Positions 25,059 through 33,043 of a DNA stretch of 64,000 bases are shown piece by piece. The DNA is from Lachnospiraceae bacterium UBA3804 (GTDB taxonomy: Bacteria > Bacillota > Clostridia > Lachnospirales > Lachnospiraceae). The translations under genes were made by a program, and so were the position numbers. The stretch lies in assembly GCA_002368665.1 (NCBI GenBank), contig DFEK01000001.1, forward strand, positions 62,001-126,000, given 5' to 3'. The notes beneath the pieces are model-generated. The model saw nothing but the letters and a program-made list of their open reading frames with translations, was not told where the DNA came from and ran no database searches. The stretch's first letter is position 1. Every line of letters starts with the position of its first letter.

Positions 25059-25819
25059 AATTGAAATATTTGATCAGAGGTATCGGAATAGGCGTATTTG
25101 CCGCGGGATTGGTTGCACTCATTGTTTCCCTGACCGCAGGCAAGATGTCGGATGAGAAGATCCTTGAAAGAGCAAGACAGCTCGGATATGAAGACAGAAA
25201 CGTAGTCATTCAGGAAATCCGCAACGAGGACGGTCCGGTGAAATTAACCGACCAGACTCCCGCAAACTCCACCAAGGACACATCCGAGAAAAATATCGTT
25301 ACGGAAGTTCTTCCCGACGGCGTGGAAAATTCCGAGAGCACTTCGCAGGTAACAAGCGAAGACAAGAAGGCTGAGGAAGAGGCTAAGAAGGCGGAAGAAG
25401 AAGCTAAGAAGAAGGCCGAAGAGGAAGCCAAGAAGGCTGAAGAAGAGAAGAAGAAAGCCGAGGAAGCCAAGAAGGCCGAAGAAGAAAAGAAGAAGGCAGA
25501 GGAAGAGGCTAAGAAGGCTGAAGAAGAGAAGAAGAAAGCCGAGGAAGCCAAGAAGGCCGAAGAAGAGAAAAAGAAAGCCGAAGAAGAGGCCAAGAAACAA
25601 AGCCAGGCAACCGGCGAAACTGTTACGATCACAGTTAAGAGCGGACAGTTCTCCGAAACCGTTGCCAAGATGTGTGAAACGGCCGGACTTGTTGACAGCG
25701 CTACCAAGTTTGACGACTTCATGTGCAAGAACGGATACTCCGGACGCATCAGCGTAGGCGACCATAAGATTGCGAAAGGTTCTTCCTACGAAGAAATCGC
25801 GAAAGCACTTTGCAAGTAA
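25055..25819 (+). CDS. Membrane-anchored protein with KAEE coiled coil and MltG-like C-terminal domain
   Basis: A 254-residue protein: a basic N-terminus, one membrane helix (GIGIGVFAAGLVALIVSLTA), a roughly 75-residue coiled-coil built of KKAEEEA/KKKAEEA repeats, and a C-terminal domain of about 65 residues (VTITVKSGQFSETVAKM, then GRISVGDHKIAKGSSYEEIA). That domain looks like the LysM-like N-terminal module of MltG endolytic transglycosylases, but the catalytic YceG domain is absent. It probably acts as a cell-wall-spanning tether outside the membrane. The start is GTG at 25055 with AAGGGG upstream. Confidence 0.65.
   Translation: MKLKYLIRGIGIGVFAAGLVALIVSLTAGKMSDEKILERARQLGYEDRNVVIQEIRNEDGPVKLTDQTPANSTKDTSEKNIVTEVLPDGVENSESTSQVTSEDKKAEEEAKKAEEEAKKKAEEEAKKAEEEKKKAEEAKKAEEEKKKAEEEAKKAEEEKKKAEEAKKAEEEKKKAEEEAKKQSQATGETVTITVKSGQFSETVAKMCETAGLVDSATKFDDFMCKNGYSGRISVGDHKIAKGSSYEEIAKALCK
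25366..25601 (+). repeat. In-frame tandem repeat encoding KAEE coiled coil
   Basis: Near-identical units of GAAGAAGCCAAGAAGGCYGA type, in lengths of 21 to 42 bases, repeat through this stretch inside the preceding gene. Because the units are multiples of three, copy number can change without shifting the frame. Confidence 0.8.
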
Positions 25820-25823
25820 TCAC

Positions 25824-25851
25824 AAAAACCCCTTGAAAAAGGGGTTTTTTT
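25824..25851 (+). terminator. Strong intrinsic terminator
   Basis: AAAAACCCCTT (25824-25834) pairs with AAGGGGTTTTT (25839-25849) around a GAAA loop, and the T-run continues to 25851. It closes the two-gene membrane protein operon. Confidence 0.92.
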
Positions 25852-26021
25852 ATGTTAAAATTCATCTGTTGCGCATAACACACGCATGTGATAACCGGAG
25901 TTGGTGCTTTTTATATATACAAAGTGAGGGCCCGGAAATACGCGACACATGCGGAGGAGATCCGTAAACGGTCCGGATGGTCGGATATGTGCGGATCAAT
26001 CAACCAAACGGAGGTAAAATT
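25852..26021 (+). promoter_or_regulatory. rpsB leader, structured
   Basis: A non-coding leader before rpsB. It can form nested stems: CACAT near 25950 with ATGTG near 25990, and GATCCG near 25960 with CGGATC near 25993, with CCGT/ACGG inside. Many bacteria autoregulate rpsB-tsf through S2 binding to such a leader; whether this one does is inference. I could not place a convincing promoter, although it must lie between the terminator and about 25930. AACGGAGG precedes the start. Confidence 0.45.
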
Positions 26022-26777
26022 ATGAGCGTACTTTCTATGAAACAGTTACTGGAAGCAGGTGTTCATTTCGGACACCAGACGAAGAGATGGAACCCCAAGA
26101 TGGCTCCTTACATCTTCACCGAGAGAAACGGAATCTACATTATTGACTTGCAGAAATCCGTTGGCAAAGTGGACGAAGCATACAATGCAATGTCCGAAAT
26201 CGCAGCTGCAGGCGGAAAGGTTCTTTTCGTAGGAACCAAGAAGCAGGCTCAGGATGCTATCAAGACTGAGGCAGAGCGTTGCGGTATGTACTATGTAAAT
26301 GAAAGATGGTTAGGTGGTATGCTTACCAACTTCAAGACCATCCAGTCCAGAATCGAAAGACTCAAAGCCATCGAAAAGATGAGCGAGGACGGAACCTTCG
26401 ATGTACTTCCCAAGAAGGAAGTTGCACAGCTTCAGAAGGAATGGGATAAGTTAGAGAAGAACCTTGGCGGTATCAAGGACATGACCAGAATTCCCGATGC
26501 AATCTTCGTAGTAGATCCCAAGAAGGAAAAGATCTGCATCGACGAGGCTCATTCCCTTGGCATCACCTTAATCGGTATTGCCGATACCAACTGCGATCCC
26601 GATGATCTGGATTATGTAATTCCCGGAAACGACGATGCAATCCGTGCCGTTAAATTAATTGTTTCCAAGATGGCAGATGCAGTAATCGAAGCAAACCAGG
26701 GTGAAGTAATGACCGACGCTGAAGCAGAATCCGCTGAGGCAGACGCAGAAATCGACGCTGAAGAAGCTCAGGCTTAA
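26022..26777 (+). CDS. rpsB: 30S ribosomal protein S2
   Basis: A 251-residue ribosomal protein S2. The family is clear from MKQLLEAGVHFGHQTKRWNP, ERNGIYIIDLQKSV and WLGGMLTNFKTIQSRI. The C-terminal tail is acidic (EAESAEADAEIDAEEA). The start at 26022 has GGAGG nine bases upstream; an upstream in-frame ATG at 25977 lies in the leader and is not used. It forms an operon with tsf. Confidence 0.98.
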   Translation: MSVLSMKQLLEAGVHFGHQTKRWNPKMAPYIFTERNGIYIIDLQKSVGKVDEAYNAMSEIAAAGGKVLFVGTKKQAQDAIKTEAERCGMYYVNERWLGGMLTNFKTIQSRIERLKAIEKMSEDGTFDVLPKKEVAQLQKEWDKLEKNLGGIKDMTRIPDAIFVVDPKKEKICIDEAHSLGITLIGIADTNCDPDDLDYVIPGNDDAIRAVKLIVSKMADAVIEANQGEVMTDAEAESAEADAEIDAEEAQA

Positions 26778-26796
26778 TTAAAATTACGAAATGAAG

Positions 26797-26824
26797 GTAC
26801 CAGGTACTGCAAGGTGCCTGGTAC
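26797..26824 (+). terminator. Attenuator-like hairpin between rpsB and tsf
   Basis: GTACCAGGTAC (26797-26807) pairs with GTGCCTGGTAC (26814-26824), including one G-T pair, followed by TTGTTAAAT. With no real T-run it likely gives partial termination or mRNA processing, lowering tsf relative to rpsB. Confidence 0.55.
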
Positions 26825-26865
26825 TTGTTAAATATCAGTGTTTATCAAGAAAGGAGAATTGTAAT

Positions 26866-27945
26866 ATGGCAGCAATTACAGCCGCAATGGTAAAAGAGTT
26901 AAGAGAAATGACCGGTGCCGGAATGATGGACTGCAAAAAGGCATTAACCGAGACCGACGGAAATATGGAAGCCGCTATTGAAGTATTAAGAAAGAGCGGT
27001 GCAGCCAAAGTAGAGAAGAAAGCAAGCAGAATCGCTGCAGAAGGTATCGCAAGAGTTGCAGCTGACGGAAATACCGCAGTTGTTGCGGAAGTCAACTCCG
27101 AGACCGACTTCGTTGCAAAGAATGAAGTATTCCAGACATTCGTACAGGAGATCGCTGACAAGGCACTTGCTTCCGGATTAAACGGCGGCGCTAACGGTGA
27201 AGACGTACAGGCACTTCTTGACGGCGGCCTTCAGGCACTTGTTGCAGAGAAGACCTTACAGATCGGCGAGAAGCTTTCCTTCAGAAGATTTGAAAAGGTT
27301 ACCGGCGATGTCGTAGCAAGCTACATTCACGGCGGCGGAAAGATCGGCGTACTCGTTGCAGCTACCGGAACCAATTCCGATGCAACCAAGGAAGCACTTA
27401 CCAACATTGCAATGCAGGTCGCAGCAATGAATCCGACCTACATCTCCAGAAACGACATCTCTGCAGATGAACTTGCAAAGATTAAGGATATCACCCTTGA
27501 GAGCGCATTAAACGATGCATTCACCCTTCCCAAGCCGATCCTCAACAAATTACTTGAGGAAGCTGTTTCCACCGATATCTGGGGCGAGGAAGACAAGGCT
27601 AATTACGAGAAAGAAAAGACCAACAAGTATCTTCCGAACTTCATCTCCGACGCAGGTAAGGCAGCACTCGGACAGCTTGCAATCAGCAAGAAGGCTGAGA
27701 TCTCCGGTGATAAGATCTTCGCAGGTCTTGTAGAAGGACGTATCTCCAAGCAGCTTAAGGAGATCTGCTTACTTGATCAGACTTATGTTAAGGCTGAGGA
27801 CGGAAAGCAGAGCGTTTCCAACTATCTTGCAAGCGTATCCAAAGACCTTGTAATCACCAAGTTCGTTCGTTTCGAAGTTGGCGAAGGCATGGAGAAGAAG
27901 AACGAAGATTTCGCCGCAGAAGTTGCTAAGCAGATGAACGGCTAA
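26866..27945 (+). CDS. tsf: Translation elongation factor Ts, enlarged
   Basis: The nucleotide-exchange factor for EF-Tu. The N-terminal domain is classical (MVKELREMTGAGMMDCKKAL) with the EF-Tu contact motif SETDFVAKNEVF. At 359 residues it is longer than the roughly 290-310 usual for the family. The extra segment lies in the C-terminal half, about residues 215-275, between ISADELAKIKDITLESAL and KIFAGLVEGRISKQLKEIC, after which normal EF-Ts sequence resumes (CLLDQTYVKAEDGKQSV). AAAGGAG precedes the ATG at 26866; the in-frame ATG at 26791 falls before the rpsB-tsf hairpin. Confidence 0.96.
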   Translation: MAAITAAMVKELREMTGAGMMDCKKALTETDGNMEAAIEVLRKSGAAKVEKKASRIAAEGIARVAADGNTAVVAEVNSETDFVAKNEVFQTFVQEIADKALASGLNGGANGEDVQALLDGGLQALVAEKTLQIGEKLSFRRFEKVTGDVVASYIHGGGKIGVLVAATGTNSDATKEALTNIAMQVAAMNPTYISRNDISADELAKIKDITLESALNDAFTLPKPILNKLLEEAVSTDIWGEEDKANYEKEKTNKYLPNFISDAGKAALGQLAISKKAEISGDKIFAGLVEGRISKQLKEICLLDQTYVKAEDGKQSVSNYLASVSKDLVITKFVRFEVGEGMEKKNEDFAAEVAKQMNG

Positions 27946-27969
27946 TCGTTTTTAAATTCTAAAATGCAG

Positions 27970-28000
27970 TGGGCAGGTTACATACCTGTCCATTTTTTTT
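27970..28000 (+). terminator. Terminator of the rpsB-tsf operon
   Basis: TGGGCAGGT (27970-27978) pairs with ACCTGTCCA (27984-27992), with one G-T pair, followed by eight Ts. A further T-rich run follows. Confidence 0.9.
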
Positions 28001-28142
28001 GTGTTTTTTAATTTACATAACTCTACATTTTGTAGTTTTATTTTCTCCCGTTTTATGATAAAATATATAAGCCTATCTCTATGCGAAAGTGGGAGAAATC
28101 GGAGCAATCCGATGCATAAAGAGGGCGGAAACGAGATTGTTC

Positions 28143-29198
28143 ATGGCTGAAGAAAACATTCAGACAATTGAAGAAGACAAGCTTTCGGAAGAAAGGATCG
28201 CATTCCGCAAAAGACGTGTGAAGAGAATCAAGAGACTGTTGATCTTTCTGTTGATTTTTTTCCTGTTGATTCCGAACCTTGTCTGCGCGTTTCTTCTTTA
28301 CAAACTTTATAAGATGGATCAGCATATTGATTCACTCAAAGAGGAGATCAAAATTTCCAAGGAGGAAATCGAAAGAAGAACCCGCGAATCCGCAGCAAAA
28401 AAAGCAGAGGAGCAGGAGAACGAAGCAAAGGTTGTCGAACTCGAACAGCAAAATTTATCGGATGATGAGAAATATCCGGATAAACAGCTCGTATATTTAA
28501 CTTTTGACGACGGTCCGAGCAAGTATACGGACGAGATTCTGGATATTTTAAACGAGCATGATGTTAAGGCTACGTTTTTTGTACTTGCCAAGGAAGGATA
28601 TGACGATCAGTATAGCCGTATCGTAAACGAAGGTCATACGCTCGGTATCCATTCTTTCTCACATAAGTACAGCACGATCTACGCATCGCTTGATTCTTTT
28701 ATGGAAGATGTCAACGGCGTTTCGCAGTTCGTAGAGTCCAAGACCGGACTCAGACCGACGTTCTACCGTTTCCCGGGCGGAAGTTCCAACTCGGTACATA
28801 AGGCATCCATGCAGGATATGATCCATTTCCTGACCTCGGAGAATTATGTATATTACGACTGGAACGTAAGCAGCGAAGATGCATCTCCCAAAATGCTCGA
28901 TGCGTCCGTTATCGCAAGAAACGTGGTTAACGGTGTAGGAAACAAGCATGAGGCGGTTGTTCTGATGCATGATTCGGCTTCGAAGAGAAGCACGGTGGAA
29001 GCACTTCCTTTAATCATCGAAAACCTTCAGTCGAAAGGGAATGTGGTATTTTTACCGATCACGGACTCAACCAAGCAGGTTTATCACGTAAAAGAAAAAG
29101 ACGCTCCTGTGGTTGACGAAGATCCGGAACCCGTGGACGAGGAAGAAACAACGATAGAAGAAAAATCGGAGACCGAAGCGGATCCGAACGAAGAATAA
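28143..29198 (+). CDS. Polysaccharide deacetylase (NodB domain), membrane anchored
   Basis: A protein of about 351 residues: a charged cytoplasmic N-terminus, one membrane helix (LLIFLLIFFLLIPNLVCAFL), a coiled-coil stalk (HIDSLKEEIKISKEEIE), and an extracellular NodB domain. The metal-site motifs are LTFDDGPSKYT (Asp-Asp) and GIHSFSHKYS (H-x3-H), with FYRFPGG and LMHDS as later motifs. Family members remove N-acetyl groups from peptidoglycan or other polymers. The acidic C-terminus is probably disordered. The ATG at 28143 is chosen; its ribosome site is weak and an upstream in-frame GTG at 28089 is possible. Confidence 0.88.
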   Translation: MAEENIQTIEEDKLSEERIAFRKRRVKRIKRLLIFLLIFFLLIPNLVCAFLLYKLYKMDQHIDSLKEEIKISKEEIERRTRESAAKKAEEQENEAKVVELEQQNLSDDEKYPDKQLVYLTFDDGPSKYTDEILDILNEHDVKATFFVLAKEGYDDQYSRIVNEGHTLGIHSFSHKYSTIYASLDSFMEDVNGVSQFVESKTGLRPTFYRFPGGSSNSVHKASMQDMIHFLTSENYVYYDWNVSSEDASPKMLDASVIARNVVNGVGNKHEAVVLMHDSASKRSTVEALPLIIENLQSKGNVVFLPITDSTKQVYHVKEKDAPVVDEDPEPVDEEETTIEEKSETEADPNEE

Positions 29199-29229
29199 AG
29201 AGAAAAACTTATTAAAGGGGGACACAAAA

Positions 29230-30099
29230 ATGGGTTTTTTCGGGGATTTGAAAGCGGACTTTTCCCAGGCCGTGGATGAACTGACGGACGGAACGGAAAA
29301 CGAAACTTCCAAGAAAGAAAACATGAAGAAGACATTCGGAAGAAAGGCAAAGAAAAATGTAGCCGTGAAAGTTACGGATACATCCGTTTCCGAGGAGCAG
29401 CTTTTCGGGCAGAACGAGGAACGTTCCGAAACCGAGAAAGCACTCTGGGATGAAATCCGTGCGGATTTAGCGGAAGAAACGCCTGTTGCAGCGGCTGAGC
29501 CCGTTCTTACTTCCGAGGATGTCGTGGAGGAAATCGAAGAGATCAAAGAAGTCGAGGAACCTGCGCTTAACGTACAGCCTGAGGTTGCAAGGCCCGTTAC
29601 AAACACATACAGAAAGGAGACGAACTTTATGCCGGATCAGAACGCTACCGATGAAGTTGGCATCATTACTTCGGGAATGACAGTACTTGGAAATGTTTAC
29701 TCAGCAGGTCACATGGAAGTATATGGCAATGTGGAAGGTGATGTAGAGATCAACGGAAGCCTTCGTCTTCTCGGAAACATTACCGGAAACGTGAAAGCAG
29801 CGGAACTGATCATCGAATCCGGTAAGATCAAAGGAAATGTTGCAGTAGCGACCGGCGTAAGCATTGCGGAAGGCAGTGTGATCATCGGTGAAGTGAATGC
29901 GGGAAGCGGAGCTGTGATTGCGGGCGCCATCAAGGGCGATATCGATGTTCACGGACCTGTTACTTTGGATTCCACAGCGATCGTAAAGGGCAATATCAAG
30001 TCCCAGAGCGTTCAGATGGCAAACGGAGCCATGGTGGACGGTATGTGTTCGCAGTGCTATTCCGAAGTGGATTTAAGCTCATTCTTTGAAAATATGTAA
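29230..30099 (+). CDS. Bactofilin family protein
   Basis: A 289-residue protein. The first roughly 135 residues are charged and low in complexity; residues about 140-275 form a bactofilin (DUF583) beta-helix with short repeating rungs: TVLGNVYSAGHMEVYGNVEG, EINGSLRLLGNITGNVK, then GKIKGNV. Bactofilins polymerise without nucleotide into cytoskeletal filaments and often scaffold wall enzymes. Here it follows a membrane-anchored polysaccharide deacetylase by 31 bases, so it may position that enzyme. The long N-terminal extension is unusual, as most bactofilins have short tails. AAAGGGGG is the ribosome site. Confidence 0.85.
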   Translation: MGFFGDLKADFSQAVDELTDGTENETSKKENMKKTFGRKAKKNVAVKVTDTSVSEEQLFGQNEERSETEKALWDEIRADLAEETPVAAAEPVLTSEDVVEEIEEIKEVEEPALNVQPEVARPVTNTYRKETNFMPDQNATDEVGIITSGMTVLGNVYSAGHMEVYGNVEGDVEINGSLRLLGNITGNVKAAELIIESGKIKGNVAVATGVSIAEGSVIIGEVNAGSGAVIAGAIKGDIDVHGPVTLDSTAIVKGNIKSQSVQMANGAMVDGMCSQCYSEVDLSSFFENM

Positions 30100-30116
30100 T
30101 TCATCGGGGGAAACCA

Positions 30117-30812
30117 ATGAAAAGAATTATTATTAAATTAAGCGGAGAAGCCTTAGCAGGGGAGAAGAAGACCGGTTTTGACGAAGAAACCGTAAGAAAA
30201 GTTGCCCTGCAGGTGAAACAGTTAAGAGACGACGGTTTTGAAATCGGTATTGTGATCGGTGGCGGAAACTTCTGGAGAGGAAGAAGCAGTCAGAACATCG
30301 ACCGTACCAAAGCGGACCAGATCGGAATGCTCGCTACGGTTATGAACTGCATTTACGTATCCGAGATATTCCGTTCCGTCGGAATGCAGACGGATATCAT
30401 GACACCGTTTGCGGTTGGCACTTTTACCAAGCTCTTCTCGAAGGATTTAGCCAACGAAGACTTTGCAAACGGCAAGGTGGTATTCTTTGCGGGCGGAACC
30501 GGACATCCTTATTTCTCAACGGATACCGGCGTTCTGCTTCGGGCCATTGAAGTGGATGCGGATGTTATTTTACTTGCCAAATCCATCGACGGCGTATACG
30601 ATGCCGACCCGAACAAGGATCCGAATGCCAAGAAATACGATGAAGTAACGATTGATGAGGTGATTGAGAAGAACCTTCAGGTTGTCGATATGACCGCATC
30701 CATCCTGGCAAGAGACAACAAAATGCCGATGTGGGTATTCTCCTTAAACGAGGAAAACAGCATCGTAAACACCTTAAAGGGTGAATTCAACGGAACCAAA
30801 GTAACCGTATAA
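30117..30812 (+). CDS. pyrH: Uridylate kinase
   Basis: A 231-residue UMP kinase of the amino-acid-kinase fold that makes UDP from UMP with ATP. Motifs are KRIIIKLSGEALAG, GIVIGGGNFWRG and FFAGGTGHPYFSTDTG. GGGGG precedes the start. It heads the conserved pyrH-frr-uppS-cdsA-dxr-rseP run. Confidence 0.97.
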   Translation: MKRIIIKLSGEALAGEKKTGFDEETVRKVALQVKQLRDDGFEIGIVIGGGNFWRGRSSQNIDRTKADQIGMLATVMNCIYVSEIFRSVGMQTDIMTPFAVGTFTKLFSKDLANEDFANGKVVFFAGGTGHPYFSTDTGVLLRAIEVDADVILLAKSIDGVYDADPNKDPNAKKYDEVTIDEVIEKNLQVVDMTASILARDNKMPMWVFSLNEENSIVNTLKGEFNGTKVTV

Positions 30813-30851
30813 AAGGGTATAATAAGCAAAAACATATTACGGAGGGACAAC

Positions 30852-31406
30852 ATGAACGAGAAAGTAAAAGCATTTGACGAAAAGATGAAAAAGACCTGCG
30901 AGCACTTAAGTGCCGATCTGGTAACGATCCGCGCCGGAAGAGCCAATCCTCACATCCTGGATAAGCTGACCGTGGATTATTACGGATCCCCGACACCGCT
31001 TCAGCAGGTTGGTAATATCTCTGTTCCCGAGGCAAGAATGATCCAGATCGCACCCTGGGATAAGACCCTGATCAAGGCAATCGAGAAAGCAATCCTTGCA
31101 TCCGATATCGGAATCACTCCGAGCAACGACGGAACCGTAATCCGTCTGGTTTTCCCGGAACTGACCGAAGAGCGTCGTAAAGACCTTGTTAAGGATGTTA
31201 AGAAGAAAGGCGAGGATGCCAAGGTTGCCATTCGTAACATTCGTCGTGACGGAAACGATGCCTTCAAGAAACTCGGCAAGTCCGATGATATTTCCGAGGA
31301 TGAGATCAAGGATATGGAAGACGATCTTCAGAAAATCACCGACAAGTACATCAAAGATGTCGACAAGATGATCGAAGATAAGTCGAAGGAGATTATGACG
31401 GTATAA
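30852..31406 (+). CDS. frr: Ribosome recycling factor
   Basis: A 184-residue tRNA-shaped factor that splits post-termination ribosomes with EF-G. Typical segments are LVTIRAGRANPHILDKLTVD, ISVPEARMIQIAPWD and ELTEERRKDLVK. It is 39 bases after pyrH and its last base overlaps the uppS start. CGGAGGG is the ribosome site. Confidence 0.98.
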   Translation: MNEKVKAFDEKMKKTCEHLSADLVTIRAGRANPHILDKLTVDYYGSPTPLQQVGNISVPEARMIQIAPWDKTLIKAIEKAILASDIGITPSNDGTVIRLVFPELTEERRKDLVKDVKKKGEDAKVAIRNIRRDGNDAFKKLGKSDDISEDEIKDMEDDLQKITDKYIKDVDKMIEDKSKEIMTV

Positions 31407-32116
31407 TGGATGCTAAGAATGTTCCTGCTCATGTAGCCATCATCATGGATGGCAACGGAAGATGGGCGAAGTCCAAGGGACTGCCGCGCACACTGGGTCA
31501 TGCCAAGGGCGCGCAGAATCTTGAGGATATGCTGTATATTGCCGATGAACTCGGTGTCAAATATCTGACGGTTTATGCATTTTCCACCGAAAACTGGAAG
31601 CGCAGCGAGGATGAGGTTATGGCGCTTATGAACCTGTTCCGTGAGTATTTACGAAACGGTTTTAAAAAAGCGGCCAAGAACAATGTGCGTATTCGCGTCA
31701 TCGGTTATCGGCCGGGTCTTCCCAAAGATTTGCAGGAACTGGCGGATGAGATTGAAGAGTTTTCAAAGAATAATACGGGACTTCAGTTTCAGATCGCATT
31801 AAACTACGGCTCCCGTGACGAGATTACGAGAGCAGTCAAAGCAATTGCCAAAGAGGTACAAGAAGGTTTGATTTCTCCGGAGGATATTTCGGAAGAAACC
31901 ATTTCGTCACATCTGGATACGGCGGATATCCCGGACCCGGATTTGATGATCCGCACGAGCGGAGAGCAGAGACTCTCCAATTATCTTCTCTGGCAGCTTG
32001 CGTATACGGAGTTTTATTATACGGATACGCATTGGCCGGTATTCGGCAAAAAAGATTTACAGGAAGCGATCGAATGGTATCAGACCAGAGATCGCAGATA
32101 TGGAAACGCAAAGTAG
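31406..32116 (+). CDS. uppS: Undecaprenyl diphosphate synthase
   Basis: A 236-residue cis-prenyltransferase making the C55 lipid carrier for peptidoglycan and glycan export. Motifs are AIIMDGNGRWAKSKGLPRTL, GHAKGAQ, TVYAFSTENWKR and DLMIRTSGEQRLSNYLLWQ. Its ATG overlaps the frr stop by one base and its stop directly abuts cdsA, indicating tight translational coupling. Confidence 0.97.
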   Translation: MDAKNVPAHVAIIMDGNGRWAKSKGLPRTLGHAKGAQNLEDMLYIADELGVKYLTVYAFSTENWKRSEDEVMALMNLFREYLRNGFKKAAKNNVRIRVIGYRPGLPKDLQELADEIEEFSKNNTGLQFQIALNYGSRDEITRAVKAIAKEVQEGLISPEDISEETISSHLDTADIPDPDLMIRTSGEQRLSNYLLWQLAYTEFYYTDTHWPVFGKKDLQEAIEWYQTRDRRYGNAK

Positions 32117-33043
32117 ATGGCCTTAGACAACGAAAAAAAGAAATCTTTTATAACGAGATTCATATCCGGAACGGTGATTCTGATCCTGACCATTGTCCTC
32201 GGGGCGCTTGGCGGACCGGTTCTTGCAACGGCTCTTTGCATCATTGCATGCAAAGGGTATCTTGAGTTTACCAAAGCCACCAAGGTACTCGACGAGGGAC
32301 GGATCATTAACGTTCTTCAGATTGTGGGTCTCGGAACCATAATTTTATACTATGTTGCGCTCCTTCTGCAGGACGATTTATACTGTCCGGAAGCAGTGAG
32401 AACGTGGCTTTCCAAGACCGTCGGAACTTTCAACATGTTCACGGTTCTGATTCTTTTGATCTTCATTACGGGCTTTATCGGAATCCTGTATGTGTATATC
32501 TTCATGTATCCGAGATTTAAATTCCAGCAGGTTTCCAATTCCGTATTCGGAATGCTCTATGTGGGTCTGACTTTATCCTTTATTTACTACATCCGTGAAT
32601 TACCGGGCGGAATCTATCTTGTGTGGATGCCGTTTATTTCCGCGTGGTTTTCCGATACCTGCGCTTACTTCGTGGGCGTTTTGATCGGAAAGCATAAAAT
32701 GACCCCTCGCTTAAGTCCCAAGAAGACTTACGAAGGTGCAGCCGGAGGAATCTTAGGTGCAACGGCGGGAAGTGCCATTCTTGGTTTGGTATTTACTTTG
32801 GTACATCATACCGGAGCTATTTCAATCCTTAGTTTCGCGTGCATGGGATTCGTCGGATCCCTTGCTTCCATGTGCGGCGATCTGACCGCATCGGCAATCA
32901 AGAGAAACAACGATGTGAAAGATTTCGGTAAGATCATTCCCGGTCACGGCGGCGTACTGGACCGCTTTGATTCGGTCATCTTTACGGCTCCCATGGTATA
33001 TTTCTTAATGACATTACTGTTACAGCTGGCTGAGGTGGAATAG
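32117..33043 (+). CDS. cdsA: Phosphatidate cytidylyltransferase
   Basis: A 308-residue polytopic membrane enzyme making CDP-diacylglycerol from CTP and phosphatidate. The family signature near the C-terminus is visible as SAIKRNNDVKDFGKIIPGHG followed by GVLDRFDS; SPKKTYEGAAGG is the preceding conserved loop. About eight hydrophobic segments are seen. It starts immediately after the uppS stop and shares a base with the dxr GTG start. Confidence 0.96.
   Translation: MALDNEKKKSFITRFISGTVILILTIVLGALGGPVLATALCIIACKGYLEFTKATKVLDEGRIINVLQIVGLGTIILYYVALLLQDDLYCPEAVRTWLSKTVGTFNMFTVLILLIFITGFIGILYVYIFMYPRFKFQQVSNSVFGMLYVGLTLSFIYYIRELPGGIYLVWMPFISAWFSDTCAYFVGVLIGKHKMTPRLSPKKTYEGAAGGILGATAGSAILGLVFTLVHHTGAISILSFACMGFVGSLASMCGDLTASAIKRNNDVKDFGKIIPGHGGVLDRFDSVIFTAPMVYFLMTLLLQLAEVE

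Noticed and set aside
25366..25601. Regular repeats that could be mistaken for a CRISPR array
   Set aside because: There are no unique spacers; the units are in frame and encode a coiled coil. No cas genes are present, and no CRISPR array was found anywhere in the window.
25210..25765. Two long minus-strand reading frames of 173-179 codons, very rich in Ser/Ala/Phe or Leu/Gly/Phe
   Set aside because: They are antisense shadows of the KAEE repeat, which has no stops in these frames because of its simple codon pattern. No ribosome site or promoter.
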